From Symbiodinium natans (taxonomy: Eukaryota; Sar; Dinophyceae; Suessiales; Symbiodiniaceae), in contig CAJNDS010002607.1 of the NCBI GenBank assembly GCA_905221605.1, positions 1 to 64,000 on the forward strand: a DNA stretch of 64,000 bases. Direction: 5' to 3'. Below, one piece after another: positions 54,274 to 64,000 of the stretch; position 1 is the first letter of the stretch; every line of letters begins with the position of its first letter. A program made the translations under genes and the position numbers. The notes beneath the pieces are model-generated. The model made no database searches, was not told the origin of the DNA, and saw only the letters and a program-made list of their open reading frames with translations.

Positions 54274-57200
54274 GTGAACTGGACAGGAGGCCGCGAAAGC
54301 AAGGCAAGGTGATCAGCCCCGCAAAAATAAAAAACAACGCAGGCGATTGCTCACTTTTGCTAGGATTGCGCGTGCTCCCCGCACACCCTGGGTTCTCCGT
54401 CACCTACTTCTTCTTTTACAATCGTGTAGGCCTAAAGCAGACACGGTCATGGTCATTTGAAAGCACAAATCGGAGTCATTCCAATTGCCCTTCGCGCACG
54501 TGCGCTGACCGAAGCATGCTCGCTGGCGAATGTCGAGGTGTATATATATATATAGTACATACATATGATCGATTTTGCACGTGCGTATGTCGATGCTGAC
54601 ACGAACGAAACTGCATGAAATTGTCTACAAGGACAGCGGTCCCCGCCCCGTGCCTGTGCACAGGCGGAGCTGCTATAATGTCCAGGCCAGTTCCAACCAC
54701 TGGCGTAGTCCGCGATCACTCTGGCCTTGAAACCTGAAGCTGGGCAATGCAGTTCCACGACTTTCTGCTGCTGCAAGTCGTTGTGCGAATGCCAAGGCTT
54801 GTTGCTGAGGCTCTGATGGTATAGCGAATCGATTCCACGATTGCAGGCACGTCTTCGTATCTTGCGGGGGAGCAGACTCTTCTTCTCCTTCGACAATTTC
54901 CATTCACTTCAAAGCTCGGCTTGAGAGTGTCGGACACCTTGGGTCTCAGAACATGCAGAGAACAACCCCCCAGCGCTGCGCAACCTTTACTGTCAGGTTA
55001 ATATATTACCATAGGAAGGATGATGGTACTTTGGGTATCCCGGTTTTTCATTTTTGTCACCTTAAACCCTCAGCCACACCGTTTTAAGTCCATGCAAGTG
55101 GCCTGTGCCCGCTGGTCGAACTGGCACTCTTCATCTGTGCCCCGCCAGCCATAGACTTGGCGACAGCCATGTTGGTTTGGCATGGTTTGGCAGTTTGTTT
55201 TTTGGCTTGGGGCTTGGGCGCTACAAGCAGCAGAGAGTGCATGACGTCACTAAGATTCGGTTAAGATCCACTAGGCCACTAGGCCAATGAAGCTGCACAT
55301 GGCTTCATCCTTTCTTCGAAGCCTGGTCCTAAACCCAAAAAGCCCGATTGTGAGCTCAGAGAAGCGGGGAGGCCACAGAGTTCGTTGGATCCAGCCAAAA
55401 ACTTTCCCTGGCAAACTGCTTGTGACGGAGATGGCAACTTCTGGGTTTCATCAGGCCGTTCTTGCCGTTCTTGCTGCCAAATTTAAATGCTTCTGCGGCT
55501 GCTTTGCTTCCGGGGCGTTCGCAAACCGATGCCCACAAACAACTGTTTCAAGTTCGAGTCTGGTGAATCAATCTCTTGGTGCCACGGGTGGCGTGATCTC
55601 TAGTTCGGACCCGGAGGGCCAGCATCCCTTCACTGGCCAAGATCTGGTTTCGTGTTATGACTCAAGTCTTTGGCGGCCAAAGTAAGCTTAAGCAAGGTGT
55701 GATGTTCTGTGCATCCGAGAAGCCAAAGCCAGACTTCCAGCCAACCCTCCCAAATTTCTCGCCGCTGTCCACAAAGCGCCGGCGGTAGCTCTCATCTGTG
55801 TACGCTCGCCGTCTGACAAGGGTCTGGTTGAAGGTCGTATCATATATGACATGAGGCTATCACCTGTCTCAGTTCCTCTACGCAACTTCACCTGCGGCGG
55901 TGTGACGGAGAAACGACGTGTGGCGGTAGATCTGTGTTGTCAGTGAAAGTGATCCTGAGCCACACCATGCGCAACAGTCGAATGTAATGCGACTTGCCTG
56001 TCCAGGGCAGCCAGGTGGCTCCGCCCGTTGTGTTTGGTCCGAATCGCTTGCCAAGCAAAGATCATTCCAGCTGCGGATCTCAACGGCATGCCTGCACGCA
56101 GAATGCATGAAGCACGGATACGACGAATTCAACAGGGACTAGCTGAATGCACATGACCAGTGACCAGACATGGCGAACACACCATGCAGTCTGCCTTTGC
56201 AGCCACCATCGCTCTTGCTGCGATTTGCCAACGAAGTCCTCTGCAGTGCATGGTGTCAGTGGTGCACTGGGATATGGACAGCGCATGGCCGCTGTCCGAG
56301 CTGCCAGCTAGTCTAGGGCACCTAGTTGTTGTAGGTCTCGAGGTCGACTCTGTTACCCCATATTCAAAGACATAACCTGGTTATCTTGTGGCCCCGGCTT
56401 GGGCTGAGCCTCCTAGAGGTTGCTTCGGTAAGCTTCTCTGTAGAGAACCCCATCGCGCATGGATCGCTCGGCCACACAGAGGCTCGTTCCTCCTTCTCCA
56501 CACCTAATGGTGCACTCGCTTTAGTGAGAAGGGGCACTATTATGCGATGTTCCGGAAATCCTTATAGGGGACCCCCCATTGTTTAGGGTGGTCCTCAATT
56601 ATGCGACGTTTGCCCGGCCAGGGTTGAAGGGCGGGGGGCCGGGGAGCCAAAAAGTAAAAACAGTTTTGAATAAGAAACTCCGGAATTTTTTGGTGTCCAG
56701 CCTTAAGTTCCTTTTAAAATTTCATTACGAAACAGGCCCCCAAACAATTTTCCAAGGGAGTAGCCCATGAGCTGCCCTGATTCGCTTTAGCAAGTTGTTT
56801 CGGTGGTCCGCATTTGTGCGGAGCCCTGGCGACCGTGGAGCTACAAAGCCTGGAAAGCTTAGACCCTCAAGCTTCAAGGCTTCCCCTCAACCCTCGACCC
56901 CTAGCCGCCCTACCCCCAGCCCCGTCCCAGCCCCAGCCCACATTATTCAGGATCCCCGAAAACCCCAAAATTGTTTGGGGGGGGTGGGGGGGGGCCCTGC
57001 GCACTAAAGCGAGTCCAACATTATGGCCTTTGGCAAGCACCGAGGCCCCCGTCCTGCATCCCATCGTCTCAAGTTTGCACCGAAACCTGATCCCTGCCAG
57101 TCGGTTCCCGCCGCACCCGCCGCTTGTCTTCCCATGTTTCTGGCATTTCGACCTCCTACCTCCCTAGGCCCACGAGAAGCAGTGTGGTGGAAACATGTGG

Positions 57201-58717
57201 AAACCAGGCAACACAGAAGGTGCAGAGTGAACAGCTCTGTCAAGGAATGTCCAGGAGGCTGTTGGACTTGCTTCCCGGTGTGGTCCGGACGCCTGCAATC
57301 ACAGCGTCATGTTGCTTCCAGCCTCCTGCGGGCTGTCCTCATGTACGTATGTATGTATGTATGTATATATATATATATATTTATATATAGCGTGTATATA
57401 TCTTTGTTTACATATTCGTGTTTCTCTCTGGTTTTATATTGATGTATCCAGAGATTGCTGATATATGTACATATATACAAACACTATAGTAGACCCCAAT
57501 TCTGCCGCGGACCTTCAGAACAGAGCAGCCAAGACACAGGCCACGCACTGCAGAGCGGACAGGCCCGGCCCGCTGTTCGGATCCACCCACTCGCCGTCCT
57601 ATGAGAAGGAGCGCGCGCGCGCGGGCGGGGAGATCCGCTTTGGGGAACCGCAAAGAAAGCCAAATACCCCCTTTGTTTGAAGAGTTGTTTCCCACTTTTT
57701 ACAATTAAAACACATCCCAATACCCCTCTATTGAACAGGTATACACCTCAAACTCATAGCACCTGTCCTGGCAAATGATTCGCTGGGATGGCAGGACCTC
57801 GACACGGGCGGCTCGCGCAGCTCACACGCTTTGTGGGTGTGGTTTAGCGAAAGGGCCGGCCAGAACTCCAAAGCCAGAAAACGAGTGCTCTCTGGTCACC
57901 TCAAGAACGAGCCGAGCTATAAAGCCTAGGATCGTCATTTCCATATCGATTCAAGCCTTGGTCAGGCCACAGAGCAAAATGAGCCAGAATCTCAGCTTCA
58001 ATGACAGTCAGGCTACCGGCATAGCGATCGCCACAGCCTCGCCCAGCAGCAGCAAGGGAGGGGAGAGAACCCTGGGATGCTGAAGGCACAACTCCGTGCC
58101 TACGGATATCATCGACCCAGCTTCAAAGAGTGACGGCAACGGCCGCTTCATTCTTGAAAGCTGCCTTCGCGCACACGCCGGCAACTACAAGCAAGCCTTA
58201 CCCCCCCTCAACCCTCCTTAACCCTGCCCTAAACCCTCAAGCAGGGCTGCACGGCATGCTCCGTCACGAGCATGTGTGTGCCTCAAGCAGGCATAAGAGA
58301 AATAGGTTTATAGGGTTTAGGGTTTAGGCTTTAGGGTTTATAAGGGCTTATCAAAAAATTGATATATACATATTTTGTTTTATGATGGGGGGACTTTGTC
58401 CATCAACCCGTGCAGCTCAAAGGGCACTGGCCGCACTCGGAGATGCCGTGGCCGCCGTGGATTAACGAGGCGTCGCATTGGGAGATCAGGTCCTCCCACG
58501 TCGGGGCTTCTTGAGGGCTTCTGGATGTGGGGAAGATGAAATAAAGCGGCTTTATGAAGACTCGTTGGCGAGTTTTGCAGATTGTCTTCTGTTTTGATCA
58601 GAAGTGGCTTAAGGGGTTGTAAGAGAGTTTGGGCGAGTCTTGATGCGAACGCTCGCACAAGGCAGGGTTTTGGGGCTGAGGTCTTCTAGGGGCAAAATTG
58701 ATGAAGGGGCAATGGGC
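54274..58717. other. No gene called; several competing frames
   Basis: About 4.4 kb. At 54453-54937 three minus frames all read well, which shows how weak frame quality alone is here. A plus frame of 132 codons lies at 55287-55685. TA and TATG microsatellites occur at 54541-54555 and 57344-57392. 56970-56996 is G-rich. Telomere-like islands occur at 55063-55075 and 58203-58345, the latter with TTTAGGGTTTAGG. Confidence 0.4.
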
Positions 58718-59416
58718 TTACTTTGTGGGTACTATGACCATGAAGAAACCATCAACACGCTCCCTTGCGAAACGCTCCTCGAACAGGCAGTGGCCAGAAG
58801 CATCAGCACCGCCAGCGAGCCACTTTTCGCGCTTGATAGGTTTGCACCTGATAGCCCATCCCATCTTCTGCTAGCATGCTTTTGTTTGCAGCTTAAATTT
58901 CCTCTAGAATGGAACGACGGCAGCTTGCGCCACGGCGGCGGGCGACCCATTTTTTCCTTGTTACTGTGAAAATCTTCGGCTCGGCGAGGCCAGAATTCCT
59001 ACGAAACCACTTGTCGAAACAGTTAGCGAAGACATGCTTAAAGACCTTGCCCGGGCACGACTCAGGATCTGCAATGAGACACGACCTTTTCTTGATAACG
59101 CCGAACAGCTCGCCGTGGCTGTTCACTTCTTGGACCAGACTTCCACAAGAGCTGTAGAGGCGACATACAGTGACCTGAGACCGGGCAAGCACTGGGCCAG
59201 CACACGGTGGATGTGTGTGCAGCAGCTGTTGCTCTCAACAAAGCTCAGCGGCGTCAGTGTAAGAGCCGGTGAAGTAGAAGGCACATGATTCCGTATCTGT
59301 GTCGTGATCTCCACTTCGGCAAGCTGTCTCACATCCTGCCAGCACTTTACAACACAGCTCTTGGGAGAATGCTTTGGGTCACACTGTGCTCCTCCCATGG
59401 AGCAACAAGAATCCAA
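58718..59416 (-). CDS. Candidate three-exon Cys-rich gene
   Basis: Exons about 59416-59204, 59174-58965 and 58867-58718 join through GT-AG introns of 29 nt and 97 nt, all phase 0, to a TAA. The product of about 190 residues includes DSCCSMGGAQCDPKHSPKSC near the start, HGELFGVIKKRSCLIADPES, FKHVFANCFDKWFRRNSG, and a C-terminus REKWLAGGADASGHCLFEE then VDGFFMVIVPTK. More than a dozen cysteines point to a disulfide-rich or metal-binding protein. The ATG at 59416 may not be the true start, and no signal peptide is evident. It starts about 215 bp from the start of the plus-strand candidate at 59632, in divergent orientation. No family was recognised. Confidence 0.52.
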
Positions 59417-59631
59417 ACAAGAGCGCTTTTGGACTTTAGGCTTCAGGATGCTTCAGGAATGTTCAGATGTAGCACCAAAGCAGCAGTCCTGTAGCGCCAA
59501 CACCAACCTACCGACGTTCAAGTTTCGGTGCAGCTCGGAGTGCAGCATAGGGTCCCTTTTTCGGGGGACTTTGATATAAGGGTGCCGAAAATAGTAACTC
59601 ACAACAGGAACCCTAATTTAGAGAACTACAG

Positions 59632-60067
59632 GCACATGCAGCTTGTTGCTATACGGGATCTGGAGGCTTCTGCACTGCCCACGTGCGACGCATTCCTCCA
59701 GCTTCAGGAATGCGAAGGACAAGCACTTCAATTGTCACTTGGCTTGCATGATGGCTCTAGATATGTGGCGCAAGGCATTGTATTTTGGTGAGTTCACTGC
59801 AACCAAAGACAACTGCTCCCTGTGACACAAGGTCGAGGACAGTGTATTGCCAATATCGGACAAGGAGAACTTCCCGAGTTCACAAGCAAAGCTTGGACAG
59901 CTAAACTTTTGAAGTCTGCTTGCTGCCAGGCGACCAACGACTTCATCAAGTATTTCGGTTCGCACGAAAAGCTTCCAGAAACCTATGCGGCGCGAAGCAG
60001 TGAACACAAGACTCTATCCTTGGACCGATCGATGAACTGCAGATATGCAATCACTCCCTGCAAGTAG
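59632..60067 (+). CDS. Candidate three-exon gene, about 120 aa
   Basis: From an ATG at 59636, exons to 59682, 59708-59787 and 59832-60067 join through GT-AG introns of 25 nt (GTGCGACG to CAGCTTCAG) and 44 nt (GTGAGTTC to ACACAAG). Phases 2 and 1 are kept and the spliced length is an exact multiple of three (120 residues). The peptide contains QLVAIRDLEASALPT, HLACMMALDMWRKALYFG and NIGQGELPEFTSKAWTAKLL. An acceptor, GAGAACTACAG, lies four bases before the ATG, so an upstream exon or trans-splicing is possible. A telomere-like GGAACCCTAATTTAG lies just upstream. The minus frame 60007-59735 is the main competitor. No family was recognised. Confidence 0.48.
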
Positions 60068-60476
60068 TACTGACTATACCTCTCACCCCTTCATCATCAA
60101 GGAAAGTGTGACACCTAGTCAGGACCTAGTCAGCTCCTCGGGTAATGCATCATCAAAAACCAAACACTGAAAGAGCAGTGTTGGCTGTAACTAGTAGAAT
60201 GCACCGCCGCGGGCGCCGCCGCGCGTCATGCAGGCACGGCGATCTAGACCCGTTGACACTATACGTTAACCCCTCACTGTCGACACACTGTTTTGGGAAA
60301 TCTTCGAATCGGAGTGTATGCACAGAAACTTCTTTCTATGTGGTAAACACAAATTCTCTGTTTCTCCTACATTGAAACCTCTATTTCCTCTAGATTTTTG
60401 CTATGAGACCTCTATCTGTATTCTATTGGGAAATGTTGACAGGCTCACAACCATACTATTATGATCTTCGATCATT

Positions 60477-60499
60477 CCCCCCCCCCCCCCCCCCCCCCC
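60477..60499. repeat. C23 homopolymer
   Basis: Twenty-three consecutive C on the plus strand after ATCATT. Confidence 0.97.
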
Positions 60500-60777
60500 G
60501 CGGCTACAATGCGGGAGCCATCCTGACGTTTCAAGGCCAGTACTTACGGATACTCGCCGCATGCTTCTCTCGCAGCACTCGCAGCACTCTAAGGGTGGGC
60601 ACTCCGAGGATACTCGGCTGGTTTCCCTGCGGAACTGCAGAGATTCCCGGTACAGTACTCGGCGGAATCGCAGGGGGCTTCGGCGCTCCGGGATACTCGG
60701 CGGGACTCTTTGGGTCTCTCTGCGGTCTTTTTTGGGGGCACTCAAGGATACTGGCTGAATGGATCCCATGAAGAAAG

Positions 60778-60778
<1 letters not shown>

Positions 60779-60811
<33 letters not shown>
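60779..60811. repeat. G33 homopolymer
   Basis: Thirty-three consecutive G on the plus strand, 280 bp from the C23 tract and in opposite sense. The real length is uncertain because homopolymers are error-prone in sequencing. Confidence 0.95.
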
Positions 60812-61842
60812 CTCGGATGTGACGGGTTTGGAATGGATTCTTCATGCAGCAATTCTCTCTTGGTAGCATCACGTTCTTTAAAAGAAGCTTGCGCGATTCA
60901 ATAAAGCGGGGGCCGTGTGCAACCACAGTGCTTGCATATGGTGGGATTGGAAACGGTTCAAAGGTTTCTTGCGGCAATTCCTCTCGATGTGCTCGCCCGG
61001 GCACTTCAGAAAGTGCAGTAGTAGAGTCCTCACGCAACCAGTAGTAGAACTAGTCGTATCGTATTGCTGGGAAAACGCAAATTTGAGTTTAATCCATCTG
61101 CGGGAACACAAACTCCAGAGCAAAAGCAATAAAAAAACAAATGAGCAGGGTCTGAACAGGCATCTGATGCATGATGCGTCAATGAGTTGCCGAATCCACA
61201 AACGAAGGTTGCTTGTGCCCACAGCACCGCCTTAAGCTTTTGGGTCCCCCGCCACAGAAGCCAAGAAGCCAGGAACCAGGCAGGAAGCTGCAAGCCAGCC
61301 AAGCCCACAAAACCCTGAAAAAGGCCCCGAAGCCGACCCGGAATCCAAGAAACCAATGCAGAAAGCCAAAACAAAAAAAAAGATGCCAGAATTCCAAGAT
61401 GCTAGAAGCCAAACGGGCCAAGTGCTTTCTGGTTTGTTGGCTTTGTTGGCTCGGTTGGCTCCTAGCTACTGGTTTTCCAGTTTCTTGGCGGGCTGAGCAT
61501 GGTTTCTGCCTGGCTCCCCTGTTCCAACAGGGCCAGCAGCCCGCAGCCCGCCAACTGGCACTGAGCTCCCTGTCTAAATTAAGGCAGGACAAGCACAAGT
61601 GATCCTTGTTAATTTACTTGTTGGTGCACTATATCAAACATTTAAACATTTAGTTTTCTTGATTGTCGATGCCGATGCCGCCACTGCTCCCACAGCTCCA
61701 GATGTCCGCCAAGGAGCCAGCAATGTGCTCGGGGGCACGAAATCATTGTCACTTCCTGGTGGCGTCCTTTGCAATGCGCACTGAACGTTGGTTCAACACC
61801 TCCATCACCTCCGGTCATCTACGCCTTTGACCTCCAAGGCTC

Positions 61843-61956
61843 ATGGAAAAGGTCGTTTCCGAAACTGGCGGATTTGCTCCGAAGGTTCCACTGAAGCACT
61901 CGCCTCAGGAGCTGCGTGATGCACTGAACGGCTTTTCTCCAGGCCGAGAGCTCTAA
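61843..61956 (+). CDS. Candidate small terminal exon
   Basis: From an ATG four bases after CCTCCAAG the frame reads EKVVSETGGFAPKVPLKHS and PQELRDALNGFSPGREL, then TAA. The length is 37 residues, too short to stand alone. It is more likely the last exon of a plus-strand gene whose earlier exons may include the frame ending at 61784. No phase-consistent join was found. Confidence 0.28.
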   Translation: MEKVVSETGGFAPKVPLKHSPQELRDALNGFSPGREL

Positions 61957-62508
61957 AAACTTCTCAAACCTTGTAAACCCTAACGACCTCAAGCAGGTGG
62001 ACTAGATGCTCCGCCATAAAGCTGCCAGAGCTACAGAACTGCAGAAGGGTGGCATGGGTTCAGCGAGTAGAAGTGTCCAAGGCCGCTTGGGGCATCGGGA
62101 TCCTTTCATCAGCACGAGACTCTTCCAGGACATCAAACTTTGCAGAAGCTTGAAGTGCTACCATTGGTACCGCTGGGCCCACACTGGGCCAACGGTTGGA
62201 CCAACGCAGCCAACTCAAAGTCATGTGCAGAGAATGTTTTGGGACCCAACTACACATAGTCTACTCCTTAACAAGACCTACTAGTTTAGAACAACACCCC
62301 ATGTGTACATGGCGCTGCTCTGAGCGCAGCACGTCGAAGGTGAACACCTCCTCTCCAGGGCTCGGGTCGCTGAGAAGGCTACAGTTCGTAGACTGTGGCC
62401 CTTGAGAGCAAGGGCGCCATCAAACGAGCAGCGCCCTGGGCCAACGCGTTCCCTCGTAACAGTCTTAACGCCCAATGATGCTTTCAATTGAAGAGCAGTG
62501 ATCAGCAT
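61957..62508. other. Competing frames, no gene called
   Basis: About 550 bp. A telomere-like TTGTAAACCCTAACG sits at 61970-61985. A plus frame (62006-62284, 92 codons) and minus frames (62060-62257, 62281-62508) overlap. None is clearly better. Confidence 0.35.
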
Positions 62509-62927
62509 CTATACTGTAAGGCAGACTGGCTCCTCGCTGGTCAGTTCGTCCTTCGGTTCCCCCTTCTTCTTCTTTGCACGCCTTTCTTCCAGCGGATTTG
62601 TGCACCTCGGCCATGCACACGCAACGAATATCGATGATGCTGACATTGCCCTCTTAATCTTCATTGCTTCGTGGCCGTGTGCATTTCTACCGTGGCGCGT
62701 CCGCGCGACTGGCACCATGTGCACCTCGTCAGTTGGCGATGCCTCATGGGAGTGAGGCACCCAAGCAATACGAGCAACGACACGTGAGATCACGTCTGCA
62801 TGGGCCTGGGTCCGCTTCTCCACATAGCTCGCATCAAGGATTGTCAGGTGAAAGTTAGATTTCACTTCGTCCAGCACGGCGTCTCCGATGCTCCAGGATT
62901 TGCTTCCAGAGTGACCTCGTGTTGCGC
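62509..62927 (-). CDS. Candidate ORF of about 139 residues, unknown
   Basis: The frame is open for about 139 codons, and an ATG-like start (CTG or GTG read as Met by some callers) occurs at 62877. It reads WSIGDAVLDEVKSNFHLTIL, AHADVISRVVARIAWVPHSH and TDEVHMVPVARTRHGRNAHG. It ends in a lysine-rich segment (ERRAKKKKGEPKDELTSEE) before a stop. The opening half has the helix and strand pattern of a folded domain; the tail looks disordered and basic. An upstream stop at about 62928 implies an acceptor or start nearby. No family was recognised. Confidence 0.42.
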
Positions 62928-63588
62928 ACGTTGGTTACACATTGCCACAGGTACCTAACGTACACCAGACGGCCCCAACACAATGCCGGGCAAAGCAATG
63001 GTCCAATGGTCACCGTGGTACGATAGCCCTTCCTATGATGCTCCCTGTGTGCCCATGTGGGTGCACATACACGTATGTGCACATGTCCGATTGGAACCCA
63101 AGTGGCCCAAAGAGTGGAAGCAGGCCAACACGTCTCCCCGCAGCTCCACGTACTCGCCCTGGAAGAAGTCCAGAGGACTTGCTCGGCGGATCACCCAACC
63201 CGTGCCTGCCACGATAGCACGTTTTGTCTCATTGCGGCTCCACTGCTTCCTGTTCTACACAAGGGGAAGTCGCGGTTGAAAGGATGCACAATGATGCACA
63301 TGCACACATGCGGGCAGATTGAAGAAACGACTCAGAAGCCGGTTGAAGGTGCTCCCAAATCCAAACATTGCTCAGCCTGCGCAGCCTGTTTAGGGTTTAA
63401 ACTTCGAGGGACTTGACCCGAAAGCCATGCCTGAGACAGCGGAATGCTGTTTACCCATTGGATTCCATACTACATATACTACGCACTCGAACCACACAAT
63501 GAAGTCCTGGCGACTAACCATGGATCCTTAACTTTGTTGAGGCTGCATGAACATGCTGGTGACCATGCTGTGCACAAAACTGTTGCTT
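62928..63588. other. No well-supported gene
   Basis: About 660 bp. A plus frame of 98 codons (62983-63279, WSPWYDSPSYDAPCVPMWV) is the best of several overlapping frames but has no support beyond composition. Confidence 0.35.
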
Positions 63589-63951
63589 TTATTGCCTCCC
63601 GCCTGAACTGAAGTCCACTTCGCGGGGTACGGGGTTTTGGGTTTTGGGCTCACGCTGGCCATACGCAGTTACCTTGTGGTCGCGAGCCTGCTGGACAGCC
63701 CTGGTGCGTCTCTCTCGAAGGTTGCCAGGGAGACAGGTACAAGGTGGCCTCTTGCACCTCACCTCCGCGCAGTGAGAAACCTCCAATTCGACATGCATCG
63801 CTTCGGCCTCTAGCCGAGAGGCGTTTAGAATTTCGAACAAACAGACGAAGGCAGGTCTCCTTAACCCCTTCGAAACCCTTCCCCACACCCAAAACTTCCG
63901 GCCCCCAGAGAGGCCACCAATTTCTTTCCGGCCCCCAAAGAGGTTTGGCAA
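63589..63951 (-). CDS. Candidate ORF of 120 residues, unknown
   Basis: A minus-strand frame reading FVCLFEILNASRLEAEAMHV, EVSHCAEVRCKRPPCTCLPG and RTRAVQQARDHKVTAYGQRE, then a stop at 63589. The 5' part (63890-63951) comes from a duplicated CGGCCCCCA(A/G)AGAGG sequence and is probably not coding. The true exon may begin near 63860. Four closely spaced cysteines suggest a small metal-binding or disulfide region. No family was recognised. Confidence 0.35.
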   Translation of the reverse strand: MPNLFGGRKEIGGLSGGRKFWVWGRVSKGLRRPAFVCLFEILNASRLEAEAMHVELEVSHCAEVRCKRPPCTCLPGNLRERRTRAVQQARDHKVTAYGQREPKTQNPVPREVDFSSGGRQ

Positions 63952-64000
63952 AAAGTTTCATGAGTCAGCTTCTTACAGTTAGTGTTGTTTTGAGCACTTG

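Larger units (their letters stand above)
60068..61842. other. Low-complexity region, no supportable gene
   Basis: About 1.8 kb. Between 60545 and 60760 a GGATACTCGGC(GGG) phrase recurs four to five times. From 61245 to 61390 the words AAGCCAAGAAGCCAG and GAAGC recur. Frames up to 168 codons on the minus strand are compositional (Pro runs from the G33 tract). A plus frame ending at 61784 (ATAPTAPDVRQGASNVLGG) could be an exon of the candidate at 61843. Confidence 0.4.

Noticed and set aside
54453-54937. Three overlapping minus-strand ORFs that all read like protein
   Set aside because: At most one can be coding, and no motif, splice chain or homology decides between them. Kept as a warning about frame quality as evidence.
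60531-61037. 168-codon minus-strand proline-rich ORF
   Set aside because: The proline run is the translation of the G33 homopolymer, and the rest translates a GGATACTCGG repeat.

Overview
This window is nuclear eukaryotic DNA from a chromosome end. It opens with plant-type telomere repeat (CCCTAAA)n in the orientation expected at a left end. It is rich in minisatellites, microsatellites and long dG:dC tracts. The one family I recognise is a protein kinase split by introns. No rRNA, intact tRNA, phage, insertion sequence, operon or CRISPR array was seen. TTTAGGG telomeres, spliced genes and a mid-range base composition fit a microalga such as a dinoflagellate, chromerid or cryptophyte. The sequence does not decide between them.

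Layout. 1-4 kb is telomere and subtelomere: canonical and variant arrays (7, 16 and 17 bp units), two orientation flips including a head-to-head telomere junction near 3140, and a 61 bp duplicated block. 4-14 kb is gene-poor and repeat-rich: a 190 bp tandem repeat, a CA tract, a 48 bp repeat, a 31 bp minisatellite of about 56 copies, then a 107 bp repeat. 14-30 kb holds a proline-rich ORF, the kinase and several candidate spliced genes. 30.7-35.1 kb is a huge 32 bp minisatellite whose every unit carries a 23 bp inverted repeat. 36-64 kb is a mosaic of small multi-exon candidate genes, most on the minus strand, separated by simple repeats and degenerate telomere-like islands.

Gene models. Apart from the kinase, I built models by joining open exons through GT-AG (sometimes GC-AG) sites that keep the reading frame. 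Many of the implied introns are very short, about 25-60 nt, and several contain telomere-like heptamers. In balanced-composition DNA plausible peptides and splice sites also arise by chance, so confidences are moderate. The best internal check is a ten-residue motif, C-x-SSGCR-x-EC, found in two candidate genes (49.4 and 50.9 kb) with mostly synonymous differences, which suggests selection on protein.

I cannot place these genes in a shared pathway. Several candidate products are rich in cysteine, and one has kinase catalytic motifs.
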